From: Morchella semilibera
Taxonomy: Eukaryota > Ascomycota > Pezizomycetes > Pezizales > Morchellaceae
Assembly: GCA_009192285.1 (NCBI GenBank)
Contig: WBVU01000005.1
Span: 1,630,731-1,694,730, forward strand
Reading direction: 5' to 3'
Length of the DNA: 64,000 bases
Part shown: piece by piece, positions 63,332 to 64,000 of the stretch
How positions within the stretch are numbered: position 1 is the stretch's first letter
Layout: the number at the start of each line of letters is the position of its first letter
Translations under genes and position numbers: made by a program
Notes under the pieces: generated by a model
What the model was told of the DNA's origin: nothing
The model's database searches: none
Seen by the model: the letters and a program-made list of their open reading frames with translations, nothing else

Positions 63332-64000
63332 ATGTCGGATATGTCAAAGCTTCTCTCCTGGGGCATCGAGAATTCGGTTCCTGGGGCACCCGAAGATAAA
63401 AGAACCGAGTTGGTATGCTACGACATGAACTCTTTGCTCCTTTTTTTCTTTTGTCCGCGTGTTCTCAGACTAATTGATCTTCATCGTTAGGATCCTGCTC
63501 TTCTGGCCAAGCTTTTTGGCAACGTAAAGGATGACGCTACCGTAATGAAGGAGTCTATGGCGGCGATTCAGGACCCTGAGATACCACTCGTTGATAAAGA
63601 AACCGCCTTCGATAATTTTGAGATGCTTGTCGAGAATCTTGACAACGCAAACAATATCGACAATCTCAAGCTCTGGACCCCGTTGATCTCTCAGCTCTCT
63701 GCACCTGAGTTTCAGCTCCGCTTTATGGCCGCTTGGTGCATTGGGACTGCTACCCAGAATAACATCAAGTCTCAAGAAGCCATGCACAAGTACGGCGGTG
63801 TCCCAAAAATCGTCGAACTTGTCCTGAAGGACCCTGAGGAGAAAGTCAGGACCAAAGCTATCTATGCACTCAGCAGTCAAGTCCGCAATTATGGACCGTC
63901 ATTGAAGCAGGCACTGGACTTGCTTCCGGAAGAGCTTGCGCCAAAGAAGGATCTCGATGCGGAGGATATGGACTCTATCGATGAGTTGATCCGGAAATTG
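63332..64000 (+). CDS. FES1: Hsp70 nucleotide exchange factor Fes1 (HspBP1 family), 3'-partial
   Basis: Cytosolic armadillo-repeat exchange factor that releases ADP from Hsp70 (Ssa) and promotes degradation of misfolded proteins. Exons: 63332-63412 and 63491 to the window edge; the C-terminus lies outside. Start MSDMSKLLSWGIENSVPG is typical. Armadillo core: KESMAAIQDPEIPLVDKETA, FDNFEMLVENLDNANNIDNL, RFMAAWCIGTATQNNIKSQE, VRTKAIYALSSQVRNYGPSL. Intron 63413-63490 has a GTATGC donor and an AG acceptor at 63490. Diverges from actin. Confidence 0.93.

Overview
The window is a gene-rich stretch of nuclear DNA from a filamentous ascomycete (Pezizomycotina). Four things point there. Genes carry many short spliceosomal introns (about 50-80 nt) with GT donors and CTAAC/CTGAC-like branch points. 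The actin gene has the usual fungal small-exon 5' end. A lone, dispersed 5S rRNA gene lies among protein genes. The orthologue set (SAC3, ORC2, FYV10/GID9, CWC21, YBT1/BPT1-like ABCC, ALE1, arginine-pathway ornithine acetyltransferase with a mitochondrial presequence) is fungal. An early-diverging class such as Pezizomycetes or Orbiliomycetes is only a guess.

Layout. 0-9 kb: 3' part of a BMT5-type 25S rRNA methyltransferase (+), then FYV10/GID9 (-) and SAC3 (-). 9-17 kb: aminopeptidase P (-) and a Kap111/importin-13-type karyopherin (+), back to back. 17-19 kb: zinc-finger DEDDh RNA exonuclease (-). 19-22.6 kb: gene-poor block with short inverted repeats and an intron-containing tRNA-Ser(GCT). 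22.6-30 kb: eIF6 (-) and a full-length ABCC transporter (-). 31-37 kb: complex I NDUFA12-like subunit (-), PGS1 phosphatidylglycerophosphate synthase (+), ribosomal protein uL2/Rpl8 (+). 37-39.5 kb: gene-poor, with a TA-flanked MITE. 39.5-46 kb: ORC2 (-), ArgJ (+), SEC61 alpha (+). 46-48.7 kb: gene-poor, with a complete hAT-type MITE. 48.7-55.7 kb: POL5 (-), an unrecognised His-Gly-rich protein (-), CWC21 (-). 55.9 kb: 5S rRNA (-). 57-64 kb: ALE1-type MBOAT acyltransferase (-), actin (-), and the 5' part of FES1 (+).

Most genes are housekeeping: ribosome biogenesis and translation (BMT5, eIF6, uL2, POL5, 5S, tRNA), mRNA export and splicing (SAC3, CWC21), protein turnover, folding and translocation (FYV10, aminopeptidase P, FES1, SEC61), nuclear import, lipid synthesis (PGS1, ALE1), respiration, arginine synthesis, replication and the cytoskeleton. 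I saw no operon-like or secondary-metabolite cluster logic. Exon models were built by hand from splice signals. For nearly every complete gene the exon lengths sum to a multiple of three.

The most unusual signals are these. (1) Four one-base losses interrupt three consecutive conserved genes in the first 4.6 kb, while the later genes read cleanly. (2) The palindrome TACATGTA occurs about 38 times by eye, essentially only outside exons, where about one copy is expected. (3) A 304-bp hAT-type MITE has a perfect 8-bp target duplication, and a 217-bp TA-flanked MITE is also present. I did not find a convincing new multi-gene system.
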